Assembly (NCBI GenBank): GCA_002309255.1
Contig: DBXI01000050.1
Span: forward strand, 881-35,676
Origin: Bacteroidales bacterium UBA1216
Lineage (GTDB): Bacteria > Bacteroidota > Bacteroidia > Bacteroidales > Paludibacteraceae
Direction of reading: 5' to 3'
DNA: 34,796 nucleotides
Shown here: positions 8,018 to 16,577 of the stretch, in pieces
Numbering within the stretch: position 1 is the first letter of the stretch
How the letters are laid out: each line of letters opens with the position of its first letter
The notes under the pieces: model-generated
The model's input: only the letters and a program-made list of their open reading frames with translations
Database searches by the model: none
What the model was told of the DNA's origin: nothing
Made by a program: the position numbers and the translations under genes

Positions 8018-8955
8018 GATAGATCTAACATTCGTTGTATGGGTACTAAAGCTTGCCGTGCAACAGAGTCCGGCACGATTACTTCGGGTGATTCGTTGCG
8101 GAGGCAGTTGTAGAGTTTGTCGAGTGTTACCATGCGCATGTACTCGCACTCGTTGCAAGCGCATCCGAGGCCTTCGGTCATCTCGGGTGGGACAGGGATG
8201 AAGTTTGCCTCAGGGCATGCTTTCTGCATCTCATGCAGCACGCCTGTCTCAGTGGCGATGATAAACTCCGGCGTGTCGGGGTGCTGCTTGACGTAGTTGA
8301 GTAGCGCCTGCGTGGAGCCAATGACATTGGCGAGCGTGAGTATAGCCTGCTTGCACTCCGGGTGTGCGAGCACAGGTGCATCGGGGTGCTGGTGCTTGAG
8401 TGCGATGAGCGCCTCAACGCTGAATCGTGAGTGCACGTGGCAGGCTCCGTTCCAGATAGCCATCTCGCGACCGGTCATCTGACTGATGTACCGACCGAGG
8501 TTCTGATCGGGTCCGAATAGGATAGGCTGATCGGCAGGGAGAGACTGCACTATCTTCAGTGCATTGGACGATGTGACCACGATGTCTGTGAGCGCCTTGA
8601 CATCCGCCGATGTGTTGACATATGAAACGATGGTGTGGTTAGGGTGCTCGTTTTTCCATGCACGTAGGTCTTCGGCTTTGCAGCTGTCCGCGAGGGAGCA
8701 CCCTGCAGCAGTGTCCGGGATAAGCACTTTCTTCGTGGGGCAGAGGATCTTGGCAGTCTGAGCCATGAAGTGCACTCCGCATAGGACGATTATGTCGGCA
8801 TCGGTTTTTGCGGCCTGTTGCGCCAGTGCGAGCGAGTCTCCGATGAAATCGGCAACCTCCTGCACCTCGGGTCGCTGGTAGTAGTGCGCCATGATCACGG
8901 CACGTTTCTGTTTTGCCAGTTGGCGGATGGCGTTTGCTAATTTGCTATTTGTCAT
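8014..8955 (-). CDS. nadA: quinolinate synthase
   Basis: A 313-residue protein matching NadA, the [4Fe-4S] enzyme that condenses iminoaspartate with dihydroxyacetone phosphate to quinolinate in de novo NAD synthesis. The three cluster cysteines are visible: Cys86 in AAGCSLADS, Cys172 in NGACHVH, and the GLGCACNECEYM motif near residues 262-273. The substrate-binding AHYYQ near residues 23-27 is also present. Its partners nadB and nadC are not in the window. It begins 10 bp after lpdA, with its first codons inside a heptamer repeat, and its TGA overlaps the ligase ATG, so translation of these genes is probably coupled. Confidence 0.95.
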   Translation of the reverse strand: MTNSKLANAIRQLAKQKRAVIMAHYYQRPEVQEVADFIGDSLALAQQAAKTDADIIVLCGVHFMAQTAKILCPTKKVLIPDTAAGCSLADSCKAEDLRAWKNEHPNHTIVSYVNTSADVKALTDIVVTSSNALKIVQSLPADQPILFGPDQNLGRYISQMTGREMAIWNGACHVHSRFSVEALIALKHQHPDAPVLAHPECKQAILTLANVIGSTQALLNYVKQHPDTPEFIIATETGVLHEMQKACPEANFIPVPPEMTEGLGCACNECEYMRMVTLDKLYNCLRNESPEVIVPDSVARQALVPIQRMLDLS

Positions 8956-8974
8956 TTGTTATTTGTTATTTGTC
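8940..8974. repeat. ATTTGYT heptamer array across the lpdA-nadA junction
   Basis: Five contiguous 7-bp units: ATTTGCT, ATTTGTC, ATTTGTT, ATTTGTT, ATTTGTC. On the minus strand they contain the lpdA stop codon, the whole 10-bp spacer and the nadA start codon. A change in copy number would change the spacing, and possibly the reading of both ends. Confidence 0.8.
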
Positions 8975-10318
8975 ATTGACTGCTTCGCGGAGGATTTCCG
9001 ATACTGTGGGGTGTGGGAAGACGACCTGTCGGAATTCGGGCAGAGTGTATCCCATTCTGACGGCGAATGATGCAGCGGCGATGAACTCCGATGCGGGGTT
9101 TCCCACAACGTGCACTCCCATGATAGCTTGCGATTTGGTGTTGACCACGAGTTTGCACAATCCAGTCTCTCCTTCGTTCTCCGCCATGAATCGTCCGGAG
9201 AAGGTCATGGGGAGAGTGTGCTCCTCGCAGCCTTCCAGATCGTTCTCGGTTATCCCGACGGATGCTACTTCGGGGTTGGTATAAACGACCGAAGGAATAG
9301 CGTTGTATGCGATGCGCTGCACAGGAATCTGCTTGAGCATGCGGCCTACGGCTACCTCTGCTTGTCGCGATGCTACGTGTGCAAGCATGATCTTTCCCGT
9401 GACGTCACCTGCGGCATAGACGTTGGGTAGGTTTGTTCGCATGAAGTCATCGACGACGATAGCGCCACGTATGTACTCGAGGTCGTTGAGTGCCTCGAGG
9501 CCTTGGATGTTGGCGCGTCGTCCGACGCAGACAAGGATCTTGTCGGCAGATAGCTGTTGTATCGCTTCGCTGTCAGATGTTAGAAGTTGGACTGTGTTGC
9601 CGTTGATGGCGGTCACCTTACTGGAGGTGAGGATGTTCACGCCGCGCTTGGAATAGACGGTTGTGAGGTATGCGCTTATGCTCTCGTCGAGTGTGGCGAG
9701 TATGCGGGACATTGCCTCGATGATCGTGACGGTGATTCCTAACTCGTTATAGAGTGTGGCGAACTCCATTCCAATCACTCCCCCTCCTACGATGATGACC
9801 GATTGCGGCAGCTCGGTAGCGGCGAGTGCGGCAGTACTGTCCCAAATGAAGGGGTTATCCTGTATGCCGGGTATAGGCGGCACGAAGTTAGATGATCCTG
9901 TGCAAATGAGGAGATTTTGGGCCTGATAAGTTTCTCCGTTGCATGTGATGGTAACCAGCTCGTCTGTTCTGCTGAGGACGTTTGCCGCTCCGTTGATGAC
10001 GGTGCAATGTTCGTTATTGAGTCGCTGCCGGATTCCGGCGACGAGTTTGCGCACGACGATGGTCTTGCGCTTCTGCATGGCGGCAAAGTCAAAGTTCACA
10101 TTCTCCGCCGTCACGCCGTAACGCTGTGCGTGCGTAGCGTTGTAGTACTGCTTGGCACCGTAAAGGAGGGACTTAGTGGGAATGCAACCCACATTAAGGC
10201 ACGTGCCGCCGAGAGCGTTTTGCTCAAAGAGGATCACATCCTTACCGGCTTTGGATGCGAGTTCGGCTGCTGTATAGCCTGCGGGACCACCGCCTATTAT
10301 TGCAAGAAAATATTGCAT
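8966..10318 (-). CDS. lpdA: dihydrolipoyl dehydrogenase
   Basis: A 450-residue flavoprotein disulfide reductase, the E3 enzyme that reoxidises lipoamide in 2-oxoacid dehydrogenase complexes or the glycine cleavage system. The FAD-binding GGGPAG lies at residues 9-14 and the redox disulfide is Cys40/Cys45 in GGTCLNVGCIPTK. A second nucleotide-binding site, VGGGVIGMEFA, follows the middle of the chain; the FAD-binding YAAGDVTG and the C-terminal HPTVSE active-site motif (His436, Glu441) are present. No E1, E2 or lipoate genes are nearby, so it is an orphan E3 placed between cysE and nadA. The stop codon sits inside the heptamer array. Confidence 0.93.
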   Translation of the reverse strand: MQYFLAIIGGGPAGYTAAELASKAGKDVILFEQNALGGTCLNVGCIPTKSLLYGAKQYYNATHAQRYGVTAENVNFDFAAMQKRKTIVVRKLVAGIRQRLNNEHCTVINGAANVLSRTDELVTITCNGETYQAQNLLICTGSSNFVPPIPGIQDNPFIWDSTAALAATELPQSVIIVGGGVIGMEFATLYNELGITVTIIEAMSRILATLDESISAYLTTVYSKRGVNILTSSKVTAINGNTVQLLTSDSEAIQQLSADKILVCVGRRANIQGLEALNDLEYIRGAIVVDDFMRTNLPNVYAAGDVTGKIMLAHVASRQAEVAVGRMLKQIPVQRIAYNAIPSVVYTNPEVASVGITENDLEGCEEHTLPMTFSGRFMAENEGETGLCKLVVNTKSQAIMGVHVVGNPASEFIAAASFAVRMGYTLPEFRQVVFPHPTVSEILREAVNDK

Positions 10319-10325
10319 ATTTTCG

Positions 10326-10349
10326 TTAAAGTGTTAAATCGTTAAAATG
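10326..10349. repeat. TTAAANNG octamer array between cysE and lpdA
   Basis: Three contiguous 8-bp units, TTAAAGTG, TTAAATCG and TTAAAATG, and a partial fourth (TTAC) that supplies the cysE stop. They make up most of the 31-bp spacer. Confidence 0.6.
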
Positions 10350-11036
10350 TTACTTTCTGTTTATCAGTTTTATTTCCGGTGTGCTTTGCAGCACCATGGA
10401 ATTGGCGGGCACATCGCAGGTGAGCCATACGTTTCCGCCGATGATGGTGTCGTGACCGATGCGCACACGTCCGAGGATCGAGGTGTTGGAATAGACGGTT
10501 ACATTGTCTTCCAAGATGGGGTGACGTGGTATATCTTTCGGTCGCCCTTCTGCATCATATTCGAAGTTTCTTGCGCCGAGCGTAACGCCCTGATAGAGCA
10601 CGACGTGACTGCCGATGACAGCCGTTTCGCCGATGACAACGCCTGTGCCGTGGTCAATACAGAAATGGTCGCCGATCTGTGCGGCAGGGTGGATATCGAT
10701 GCCGGTGCGGCTGTGCGCGAGTTCGGTGAGCATTCTCGGGATGCGCGGCACGCCTAACTGATGTAGCACATGTGCGGCGCGGTAATGGATCATGACGTAG
10801 GTCAGCGGATAGCATAGGATCACCTCGCCTCGATCACTAACGGCAGGGTCGTTATGTAGCACGGCATCCACGTCGGAATGAATCAGTTCGGCAATAGCAG
10901 GGACACTTGCCCAGAACTCTTCGGGCAGCGGGAGCGATTGCGGCGCTTCGACTGCGGGGAAGTAGTCGGGGAAGACAACCGATTGCAGATGTGCTATCAG
11001 TTGCTTGAGTTGTGCTATGGTAGGAACCTGTATCAT
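10350..11036 (-). CDS. cysE: serine O-acetyltransferase
   Basis: A 228-residue enzyme that acetylates serine to O-acetylserine, the first committed step of cysteine synthesis. The C-terminal half is a left-handed hexapeptide-repeat helix with recognisable GIDIHPAAQIG, HGTGVVIGETAVIG and the acetyl-CoA/serine site around YQGVTLGARN. The all-helical N-terminal part is typical of the longer bacterial form. The start was chosen because ATG at 11036-11034 overlaps the cysK TGA as ATGA; in-frame starts further upstream would run into cysK. Co-transcription with cysK fits the physical cysteine synthase complex of the two enzymes. The far C-terminus ends EIKLINRK and lacks the Ile terminus that inserts into CysK in enterobacteria, so complex formation here is uncertain. 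Confidence 0.93.
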   Translation of the reverse strand: MIQVPTIAQLKQLIAHLQSVVFPDYFPAVEAPQSLPLPEEFWASVPAIAELIHSDVDAVLHNDPAVSDRGEVILCYPLTYVMIHYRAAHVLHQLGVPRIPRMLTELAHSRTGIDIHPAAQIGDHFCIDHGTGVVIGETAVIGSHVVLYQGVTLGARNFEYDAEGRPKDIPRHPILEDNVTVYSNTSILGRVRIGHDTIIGGNVWLTCDVPANSMVLQSTPEIKLINRK

Positions 11037-11929
11037 AATACGCTCAAATACCGTTCGCCGGTGTCGGGCAGAAGGGCTACGATGGTTTTGTTTGTGTACT
11101 CTGCAAGCCGAGCTATGCGGCAAGCGGCTGCGAACGCTGCGCCGGAAGATATACCGGCGAGCAAGCCGTAGTCACTTGCCAAGCGGCGTGTGGCGGCAAG
11201 TGCCTCGTCATCGGTGACGGTGAGTACGCGGTCAATATACTGCGCGCGATAGGTGTCGGGAATGAACCCTGCGCCAATGCCTTGCAACTTGTGTGCTCCG
11301 GGTTTACCGCCGGATAACACGGGCGATGAGGCAGGCTCAACGGCAATGATCTCCACTTCGGGTTTGCGCTCTTTGAGCAGTTGCCCGACACCGCTGACTG
11401 TGCCGCCTGTACCGGCTCCAGCGATGAAGACATCGACTGTCCCGTTGGTGTCCGCCCAGATCTCCGGTCCTGTCGTGGCATAATGCACCGCAGGATTGGC
11501 GGGGTTGGTGAACTGCCCGAGGATAATGCTGTCGGGCGTTTCGCACTGCAGTTGTTCGGCACGCGCTATAGCGCCTTTCATCCCTTCTGCGCCGGGTGTG
11601 AGAACGAGTTCTGCACCATAGGCGCTGAGCAGGTTTCGCCGTTCGACGGACATCGTTTCGGGCATCGTGAGGATGACGCGGTAACCTTTCAGTCGCCCTA
11701 TCCACGCCAAGCCTACTCCCGTGTTGCCGCTGGTAGGCTCGATGATCGTTGAACCTGCATGCAGTCTGCCGTTACGTTCGGCATCCTCGATCATCGCAAG
11801 GGCTGTACGGTCTTTGACGCTCCCGCCGGGATTCTGACGCTCCAGCTTGAGCAACAGCCGTGCATTCCCCTCACGCACCTCTAAAAGAGGTGTGTTGCCG
11901 ATCAGTTGTAGCAGGCTGGTTACGATCAT
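11033..11929 (-). CDS. cysK: cysteine synthase (O-acetylserine sulfhydrylase)
   Basis: A 298-residue PLP enzyme of the beta family that makes cysteine from O-acetylserine and sulfide. The PLP lysine is Lys39 in NPGGSVKDR, the substrate loop TSGNTG is at residues 66-71, and the phosphate-binding GAGTGGT is at 171-177. Also visible is the late SSGAA motif near the C-terminus that contacts the pyridine nitrogen. Its TGA overlaps the start of cysE, the gene for the preceding pathway step. Cystathionine beta-synthase is a related alternative, but length and context favour CysK/CysM. Confidence 0.94.
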   Translation of the reverse strand: MIVTSLLQLIGNTPLLEVREGNARLLLKLERQNPGGSVKDRTALAMIEDAERNGRLHAGSTIIEPTSGNTGVGLAWIGRLKGYRVILTMPETMSVERRNLLSAYGAELVLTPGAEGMKGAIARAEQLQCETPDSIILGQFTNPANPAVHYATTGPEIWADTNGTVDVFIAGAGTGGTVSGVGQLLKERKPEVEIIAVEPASSPVLSGGKPGAHKLQGIGAGFIPDTYRAQYIDRVLTVTDDEALAATRRLASDYGLLAGISSGAAFAAACRIARLAEYTNKTIVALLPDTGERYLSVL

Positions 11930-11956
11930 AGTGGCGCGTTGATAGGTTCGCGTTAT

Positions 11957-12997
11957 TTAGCACGACTCGAACTGGCGGAGGAAACGGACGTCGTTCTCGG
12001 AGAAGAGGCGAAGGTCTTTGACGCGATACTTGAGGTTCGTTATGCGTTCCACGCCCATACCGAAGGCGTAACCGCTATAGACCTTGCTGTCGATGCCGCA
12101 ACTCTCGAGGACATTGGGATCAACCATTCCGCAACCCAGGATCTCCACCCAGCCTGTGCCTTTGCAGAATCCGCAACCTGTGCCGCCACAGATATTACAC
12201 GATATATCCATCTCGGCGCTGGGTTCGGTGAAGGGGAAGTACGAGGGACGAAGACGGATCTTTGTATCCTGTCCGAACAATTCCTTTGCCATATACAGCA
12301 ACACCTCGCGAAGGTCGGCAAAACTGACGTTCTTGTCGATGTAGAGGCCTTCTATCTGGTGGAAGAAACAATGCGCACGTGCACTGATGGCTTCGTTGCG
12401 GTATACACGTCCCGGGCAGAGCACGCGAATCGGCGGTTTCTGTTGCGTCATGACGCGCGTTTGTACGCTGGAGGTATGTGTTCGTAGTAGTATGTCATTG
12501 GGCTTTTGAATGCCTTGTTCTTTTTCGATGAAGAATGTGTCCTGCATGTCTCTTGCGGGATGTTCGGGCGCGAAGTTGAGCATAGCGAACACGTGCTGAT
12601 CGTCCTCTACCTCTGGGCCATCAGCGACGACGAATCCGATGCGTGCAAAGACATCGACGATTTCCTCTCGCACGAGCGATAGGGGATGTCGTGTGCCGAG
12701 TGCGATGGGGTCCGGTGTGCGTGTGAGGTCAGGTCGCTCTTGTATTTGTGCCGCTTCGTTAAACTGCTCTCTGAGGCTATTGAGGCGCTCAGTAGCCATG
12801 TCCTTTAGGCAGTTGAGTTGTGCGCCCAGGTCTTTCTTTTGCTCGTTGGGCACATTGCGGAACTCGGAGAAGAGCGATGCAATCTCACCTTTCTTACTTA
12901 GATACTTGATTCGTAGTGCTTCCAACTCCTCCGCATTGGCGGCACTCATGCTTTCTACTTGGCTCAGTAAGCCGTTGATTCGTTCTGTTATGGTCAT
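11957..12997 (-). CDS. pheS: phenylalanine-tRNA ligase alpha subunit
   Basis: A 346-residue class II aminoacyl-tRNA synthetase subunit, of usual length for PheS. The N-terminal coiled-coil (about residues 1-90) binds tRNA. Class II motif 2 is seen as GRVYRNEAISARAHCFFHQ; the substrate region SYFPFTEPSAEMD and motif 3 GYAFGMGVERI are clear. A CxxC-rich insert, CNICGGTGCGFCKGTG, lies between them; its four cysteines may bind zinc. This form is seen in Bacteroidota PheS to my knowledge. The beta subunit gene pheT is not adjacent, as expected for this phylum. pheS leads the six-gene operon and has the only promoter visible for it. Confidence 0.95.
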   Translation of the reverse strand: MTITERINGLLSQVESMSAANAEELEALRIKYLSKKGEIASLFSEFRNVPNEQKKDLGAQLNCLKDMATERLNSLREQFNEAAQIQERPDLTRTPDPIALGTRHPLSLVREEIVDVFARIGFVVADGPEVEDDQHVFAMLNFAPEHPARDMQDTFFIEKEQGIQKPNDILLRTHTSSVQTRVMTQQKPPIRVLCPGRVYRNEAISARAHCFFHQIEGLYIDKNVSFADLREVLLYMAKELFGQDTKIRLRPSYFPFTEPSAEMDISCNICGGTGCGFCKGTGWVEILGCGMVDPNVLESCGIDSKVYSGYAFGMGVERITNLKYRVKDLRLFSENDVRFLRQFESC

Positions 12998-13025
12998 ATG
13001 TACATTCGTTTATTCGTATTGAAAA

Positions 13026-13046
13026 GCGGCAAAATATCCCAGCCGC
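13026..13046 (-). other. possible hairpin in the pheS leader
   Basis: On the minus strand GCGGC (13046-13042) can pair with GCCGC (13030-13026) over an 11-nt loop, followed by CTTTTC. It lies between the promoter and the start codon and could be a weak attenuator, but the stem is short. Confidence 0.25.
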
Positions 13047-13060
13047 CCCAAATAGGGCTA

Positions 13061-13092
13061 CAAAGTTAACAAAAAATATTGAAAAATGCAAA
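13061..13092 (-). promoter_or_regulatory. Bacteroidota-type promoter for the pheS operon
   Basis: A minus-strand -33 TTTG (13092-13089), 20 bp, and a -7 TAACTTTG (13068-13061). It leaves a leader of about 50-60 nt before pheS. Confidence 0.75.
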
Positions 13093-13159
13093 TAAATCGT
13101 AACTAAATCGTGCAATTTTTGAAATACAGCGCCTATTGTGGAAATTTTGTCGTATTAAA

Positions 13160-13191
13160 TTTGCAAAACCGAAAAAGAATGATTAACTTTG
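13160..13191 (+). promoter_or_regulatory. Bacteroidota-type promoter for lptD
   Basis: A -33 TTTG (13160-13163), 20 bp, and a -7 TAACTTTG (13184-13191), about 20 bp before the GTG start of lptD. It is divergent from the pheS promoter. Confidence 0.75.
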
Positions 13192-13210
13192 TAGGGTAAT
13201 TTGGAATAAT

Positions 13211-15847
13211 GTGCATATACGTCTTGTATTGACATATTTATTCCTCTTCGTTTGTGCGATTGCGCAAGCGCAGTTGGATGCTCCCGTCAGCTATTCGTCG
13301 GAGGACTCCGTAGTGATGTTAGGTGACGGCACGGCGTTCCTTCATGGTAGAGGTGTATTGACCTACAAGACCATGGAGTTGGATGCCGAGTATATCCGTG
13401 TGAATTCCGACAGTTCGACGATCTATGCGATAGGGGTATATGATTCAGTGGCAGATGAGTGGAAAGGTAAGCCAGTGTTCAAGGACGGTAAGGACAGTTA
13501 TGAGTCGGGTGAGATAACCTACAACATAAAGACTCAGAAGGGTTTTATCCGTAACGTAGTGACGGAGCAGGGTGAGGGATACATCATAGCGGACAAGACA
13601 AAGAAGGTTAGCGAGGAAGAGCTGATGATGTCAGGCGGCAAGTACACGACGTGCGATGATCATGATCATCCGCACTTCTACCTTCGGATGACGAAGGCAA
13701 AGGTAAAGCCGGGCGAGTACATAGCCACCGGTCCAGCATACTTGGTAGTAGGTGAGGTTCCTCTTCCTCTGGCAGTTCCGTTTGCGTTCTTCCCGTTCTC
13801 GCAGACCTATTCATCCGGACTGATCATGCCTCAGTTCGGCGATGAATATGATCGCGGACTGTTCATGAAGGGTATTGGTTACTACTGGGCTATTAACGAC
13901 TACATGGATCTGGAGGTGACGGGTGATATATACACCAAGGGAACTTGGGCTATTTATGCGAAGTCTCGCTACGTGAAGCGCTACAAGTTCAGCGGCAACA
14001 TCAATATAGAGTACCGCTCTGATGTTCGTGGCGAGAAGGATCTGCCGACCTATTCGAAGTCGAACAACTTCAACATCCGCTGGACTCACACTCAGGACTC
14101 GAAGGCTAATCCCTACTGCAACTTCTCAGCCAGCGTGAACTTTGCCACGTCGGGCTATAACCAAAGTAGCATCAACAACTACTACAAGCCCGAGATAAAC
14201 TCGGCGAACACGACCTCATCGACGATCAACTACACCCAGCGCTTTCCGGACAGTCCGTGGAGCATAGGCATCAACGCCTCGATCACTCAGCGGACGAAGG
14301 ACTCAACTCTATCCGTTACAGCTCCGAGCCTGAATGTGACGATGAGCCGCATCTATCCGTTCAAGCGCAAGAAACCTGTTGGCAAAGAGCGGTGGTATGA
14401 AAAGATATCGATGAGTTACACGGGTGCGTTTACGAACAGCATAACGTGCAAGGAGAGTTACTTCTTCCATTCGAACTTTGCCAGGGACTGGCAGAACAAG
14501 ATCACACACTCTGTACCTATCAGCGCGAACTTCACGGTGCTGAAGTACCTGACAATCTCTCCGAGCCTCAGCCTGAATGACAAGATGTACTTCCAGCGTG
14601 TTGATCAGACCTGGAACGAGCAGGAGAACCGTGTGCAACGGGACACGACGCAAGGTTTCTACAACGTGTTTGACTTCAATGTGGGCGTGAGTCTATCCAC
14701 CAAGCTCTATGGCTTCTACACGCCCTACCGCAAGTGGTTCGGCGATAAGGTTGATCGTTTCCGTCATGTGATGACTCCGAGCATCAGCTTCAACTACCAC
14801 CCGGATTTCGGCACGCCCTGGTGGGGTTACTACGGTTCGTATGATCAGCCCGTAGGCTCGATGGTGACGGATTCGTATGGTAACAAGACGTTTGTTCCCA
14901 AGCTGGACGCTAACGGCGATCCGATGAAGGTTCGTCAGACCTATTCTCGTTATACAATGGGTAACGCGCCAAACGGCGCGGTAGGATCGATCGGATTCTC
15001 TCTGGGTAACAATATAGAGATGAAGATTCGCGATGACAAGGATACAACGGGACAGAAACCTTATAAGGTGGTGTCGATTATTGATAATCTGTCGATAAGT
15101 GGCGGGTATAACTTCATTGCGGACTCGATGCGTTGGTCGAACTTTTCGGTTAATCTTCGCATTAAGATCCCGAAGGTGAACTACACGGTTAACCTGTCCA
15201 CGTCTCTTGATCCGTATATGTATGAGTTAAATGCCTTGGGAACTCCTGTGAGGACTAACAAGCAGTATTGGCACAACGGTCGTTTCCCTCACTGGAGCGG
15301 TACATCAACGTCGTTGAGTTATACTTTCAGCAACGACACTTTCAAGAAGTTGGCGGAGCGCGTGCGCAAGAAAAAAGGCTCTACGGGCAGTGGTGGAGAC
15401 GTTAGTTCCGGCAGTCCAGCTGACAGTACAGCCTTGTCAAAGCCCGGGAGTACCCCCAATCCGGCATTCAAGGCAACGGATATCAAGTGGAGCCTGAGCG
15501 TGAGTTACTCGTTGCGCTACGGCAATGGATCGACGTTCGATTATGAGAAGATGTACCCGAAGATGGAGTTCACTCAGAACTTGAGTTTCAACGGTTCGCT
15601 AAACTTCGGTTCTGGTTGGAAGGTGAGTGCGACGACGTCATATGATTTCAAGGCCAAGCAGTTCACATATACGAACTTCAACGTGACTCGCGACCTTCAC
15701 TGCTGGTCGATGAGTGCGTCGTTCGTACCCTTCGGACCATACAAGAGCTACACGTTCCACATAGGTGTAAACGCTTCGATGCTGGCAGACCTGAAGTACG
15801 ACAAGTCGTCAGCAGAGAGCACAAACAAGAAAGTATCGTGGTGGTAA
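13211..15847 (+). CDS. lptD: LPS-assembly outer-membrane protein LptD homologue
   Basis: An 878-residue outer-membrane protein that should insert lipopolysaccharide into the outer leaflet. A signal peptide is visible (hydrophobic LVLTYLFLFVCAIAQA, cut before QLDAP). Next comes an OstA/LptA-like periplasmic beta-jellyroll (about residues 25-170), then the conserved SGGKYTTCDDHDHPHFYLR and PLPLAVPFAFFPF regions that mark LptD, and a long beta-barrel rich in aromatic, alternating strands. A proline- and serine-rich loop (GSTGSGGDVSSGSPADST) interrupts the barrel near residues 725-745. The GTG at 13211 is the start that fits the promoter; no ATG precedes the signal peptide in frame. It is the first gene of a rightward run. 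Confidence 0.88.
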   Translation: MHIRLVLTYLFLFVCAIAQAQLDAPVSYSSEDSVVMLGDGTAFLHGRGVLTYKTMELDAEYIRVNSDSSTIYAIGVYDSVADEWKGKPVFKDGKDSYESGEITYNIKTQKGFIRNVVTEQGEGYIIADKTKKVSEEELMMSGGKYTTCDDHDHPHFYLRMTKAKVKPGEYIATGPAYLVVGEVPLPLAVPFAFFPFSQTYSSGLIMPQFGDEYDRGLFMKGIGYYWAINDYMDLEVTGDIYTKGTWAIYAKSRYVKRYKFSGNINIEYRSDVRGEKDLPTYSKSNNFNIRWTHTQDSKANPYCNFSASVNFATSGYNQSSINNYYKPEINSANTTSSTINYTQRFPDSPWSIGINASITQRTKDSTLSVTAPSLNVTMSRIYPFKRKKPVGKERWYEKISMSYTGAFTNSITCKESYFFHSNFARDWQNKITHSVPISANFTVLKYLTISPSLSLNDKMYFQRVDQTWNEQENRVQRDTTQGFYNVFDFNVGVSLSTKLYGFYTPYRKWFGDKVDRFRHVMTPSISFNYHPDFGTPWWGYYGSYDQPVGSMVTDSYGNKTFVPKLDANGDPMKVRQTYSRYTMGNAPNGAVGSIGFSLGNNIEMKIRDDKDTTGQKPYKVVSIIDNLSISGGYNFIADSMRWSNFSVNLRIKIPKVNYTVNLSTSLDPYMYELNALGTPVRTNKQYWHNGRFPHWSGTSTSLSYTFSNDTFKKLAERVRKKKGSTGSGGDVSSGSPADSTALSKPGSTPNPAFKATDIKWSLSVSYSLRYGNGSTFDYEKMYPKMEFTQNLSFNGSLNFGSGWKVSATTSYDFKAKQFTYTNFNVTRDLHCWSMSASFVPFGPYKSYTFHIGVNASMLADLKYDKSSAESTNKKVSWW

Positions 15848-15899
15848 TTTAACCTGCAGCTTACAGCATAAACAAAAATATACTATTATTTACTGAAAA

Positions 15900-15931
15900 T
15901 TTGCAAAAGTGGGTAATTTTTTGTAACTTTG
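15900..15931 (+). promoter_or_regulatory. Bacteroidota-type promoter for the nitroreductase-alaS run
   Basis: A -33 TTTG (15900-15903), 20 bp, and a -7 TAACTTTG (15924-15931), giving a leader of around 50 nt before the nitroreductase ATG. Confidence 0.75.
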
Positions 15932-15989
15932 CATCGCTAAATGTGCGCGCGTGCAAGCATGCGTGTAGATAAAATAAGGAAAAAGATAT

Positions 15990-16505
15990 ATGGAAGATTT
16001 TCGGACGTTATGCCAACACCGTCGCTCGATTCGGACATTCAGTAGCCAGCCCGTGGAGCGTGAGAAGATAGATTATATCCTTCAATGTGCTCTGATGTCT
16101 CCTTCTGCCAAGCGTCTTAACCCGTGGGAGTTCGTGTTGTTGACCGATGAGCATGTGTTGCGTGAGTTGGCTGGCTGTAAGACTTATGGGAGTCAGATGT
16201 TCAAGACGGCTATGGCGGGGATAGTGGTAGCGCTGGACACAACGCTGATCGATACGTGGCAGGCTGATGGTGCAATAGCCGCCGAGCATATGTTGCTGGC
16301 CGCCGAGGAGCAAGGCCTGGGTGCGTGCTGGTGCCATATATATGCTCGGGAGGACTCAGAGGCTCTGGTAAGGAGGCTGACGAATATGCCGGAAAAGTAC
16401 TCCGTGCTATGTGTGATAGCGTTAGGGTACAAGGCAGAGGAGAGGAAGAACTATGAATTAGATAAGTTACTATACAATAAGATACATATGGAACGCTTCG
16501 CTTAA
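15990..16505 (+). CDS. nitroreductase-family flavoprotein
   Basis: A 171-residue FMN-dependent nitroreductase-fold protein. The N-terminal RRSIRTFSSQPVE is the usual FMN-phosphate-binding RRSxRxF motif, MSPSAKRLNPWEFV is the second conserved FMN contact, and GLGACWCHIYARED is close to the family's GLGxxWxG region. Members reduce nitro compounds, quinones or other substrates with NAD(P)H; the physiological substrate cannot be inferred. It is at the short end of the family range. It lies 72 bp before pdxA, and a repeat tract fills most of that gap. Confidence 0.88.
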   Translation: MEDFRTLCQHRRSIRTFSSQPVEREKIDYILQCALMSPSAKRLNPWEFVLLTDEHVLRELAGCKTYGSQMFKTAMAGIVVALDTTLIDTWQADGAIAAEHMLLAAEEQGLGACWCHIYAREDSEALVRRLTNMPEKYSVLCVIALGYKAEERKNYELDKLLYNKIHMERFA

Positions 16506-16519
16506 AGAGCAAGGAGAAA

Positions 16520-16561
16520 AGACAAAAGAGAAAAGACAAAAGACAAAAGACAAAAGACAAA
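16520..16561. repeat. AGACAAA heptamer array before pdxA
   Basis: Six contiguous 7-bp units, five AGACAAA and one AGAGAAA, forming a pure purine-plus-C tract that ends 16 bp before the pdxA start. Degenerate units extend on both sides. Confidence 0.8.
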
Positions 16562-16577
16562 AGAACAAAGACAATTT

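Noticed and set aside
12040..12490. Plus-strand frames opposite pheS
   Set aside because: They are shadows of a gene with complete class II synthetase motifs.
13608..14653. Minus-strand frames opposite lptD
   Set aside because: They encode arginine/leucine-rich sequence with no domain, opposite a clear signal peptide plus barrel protein.
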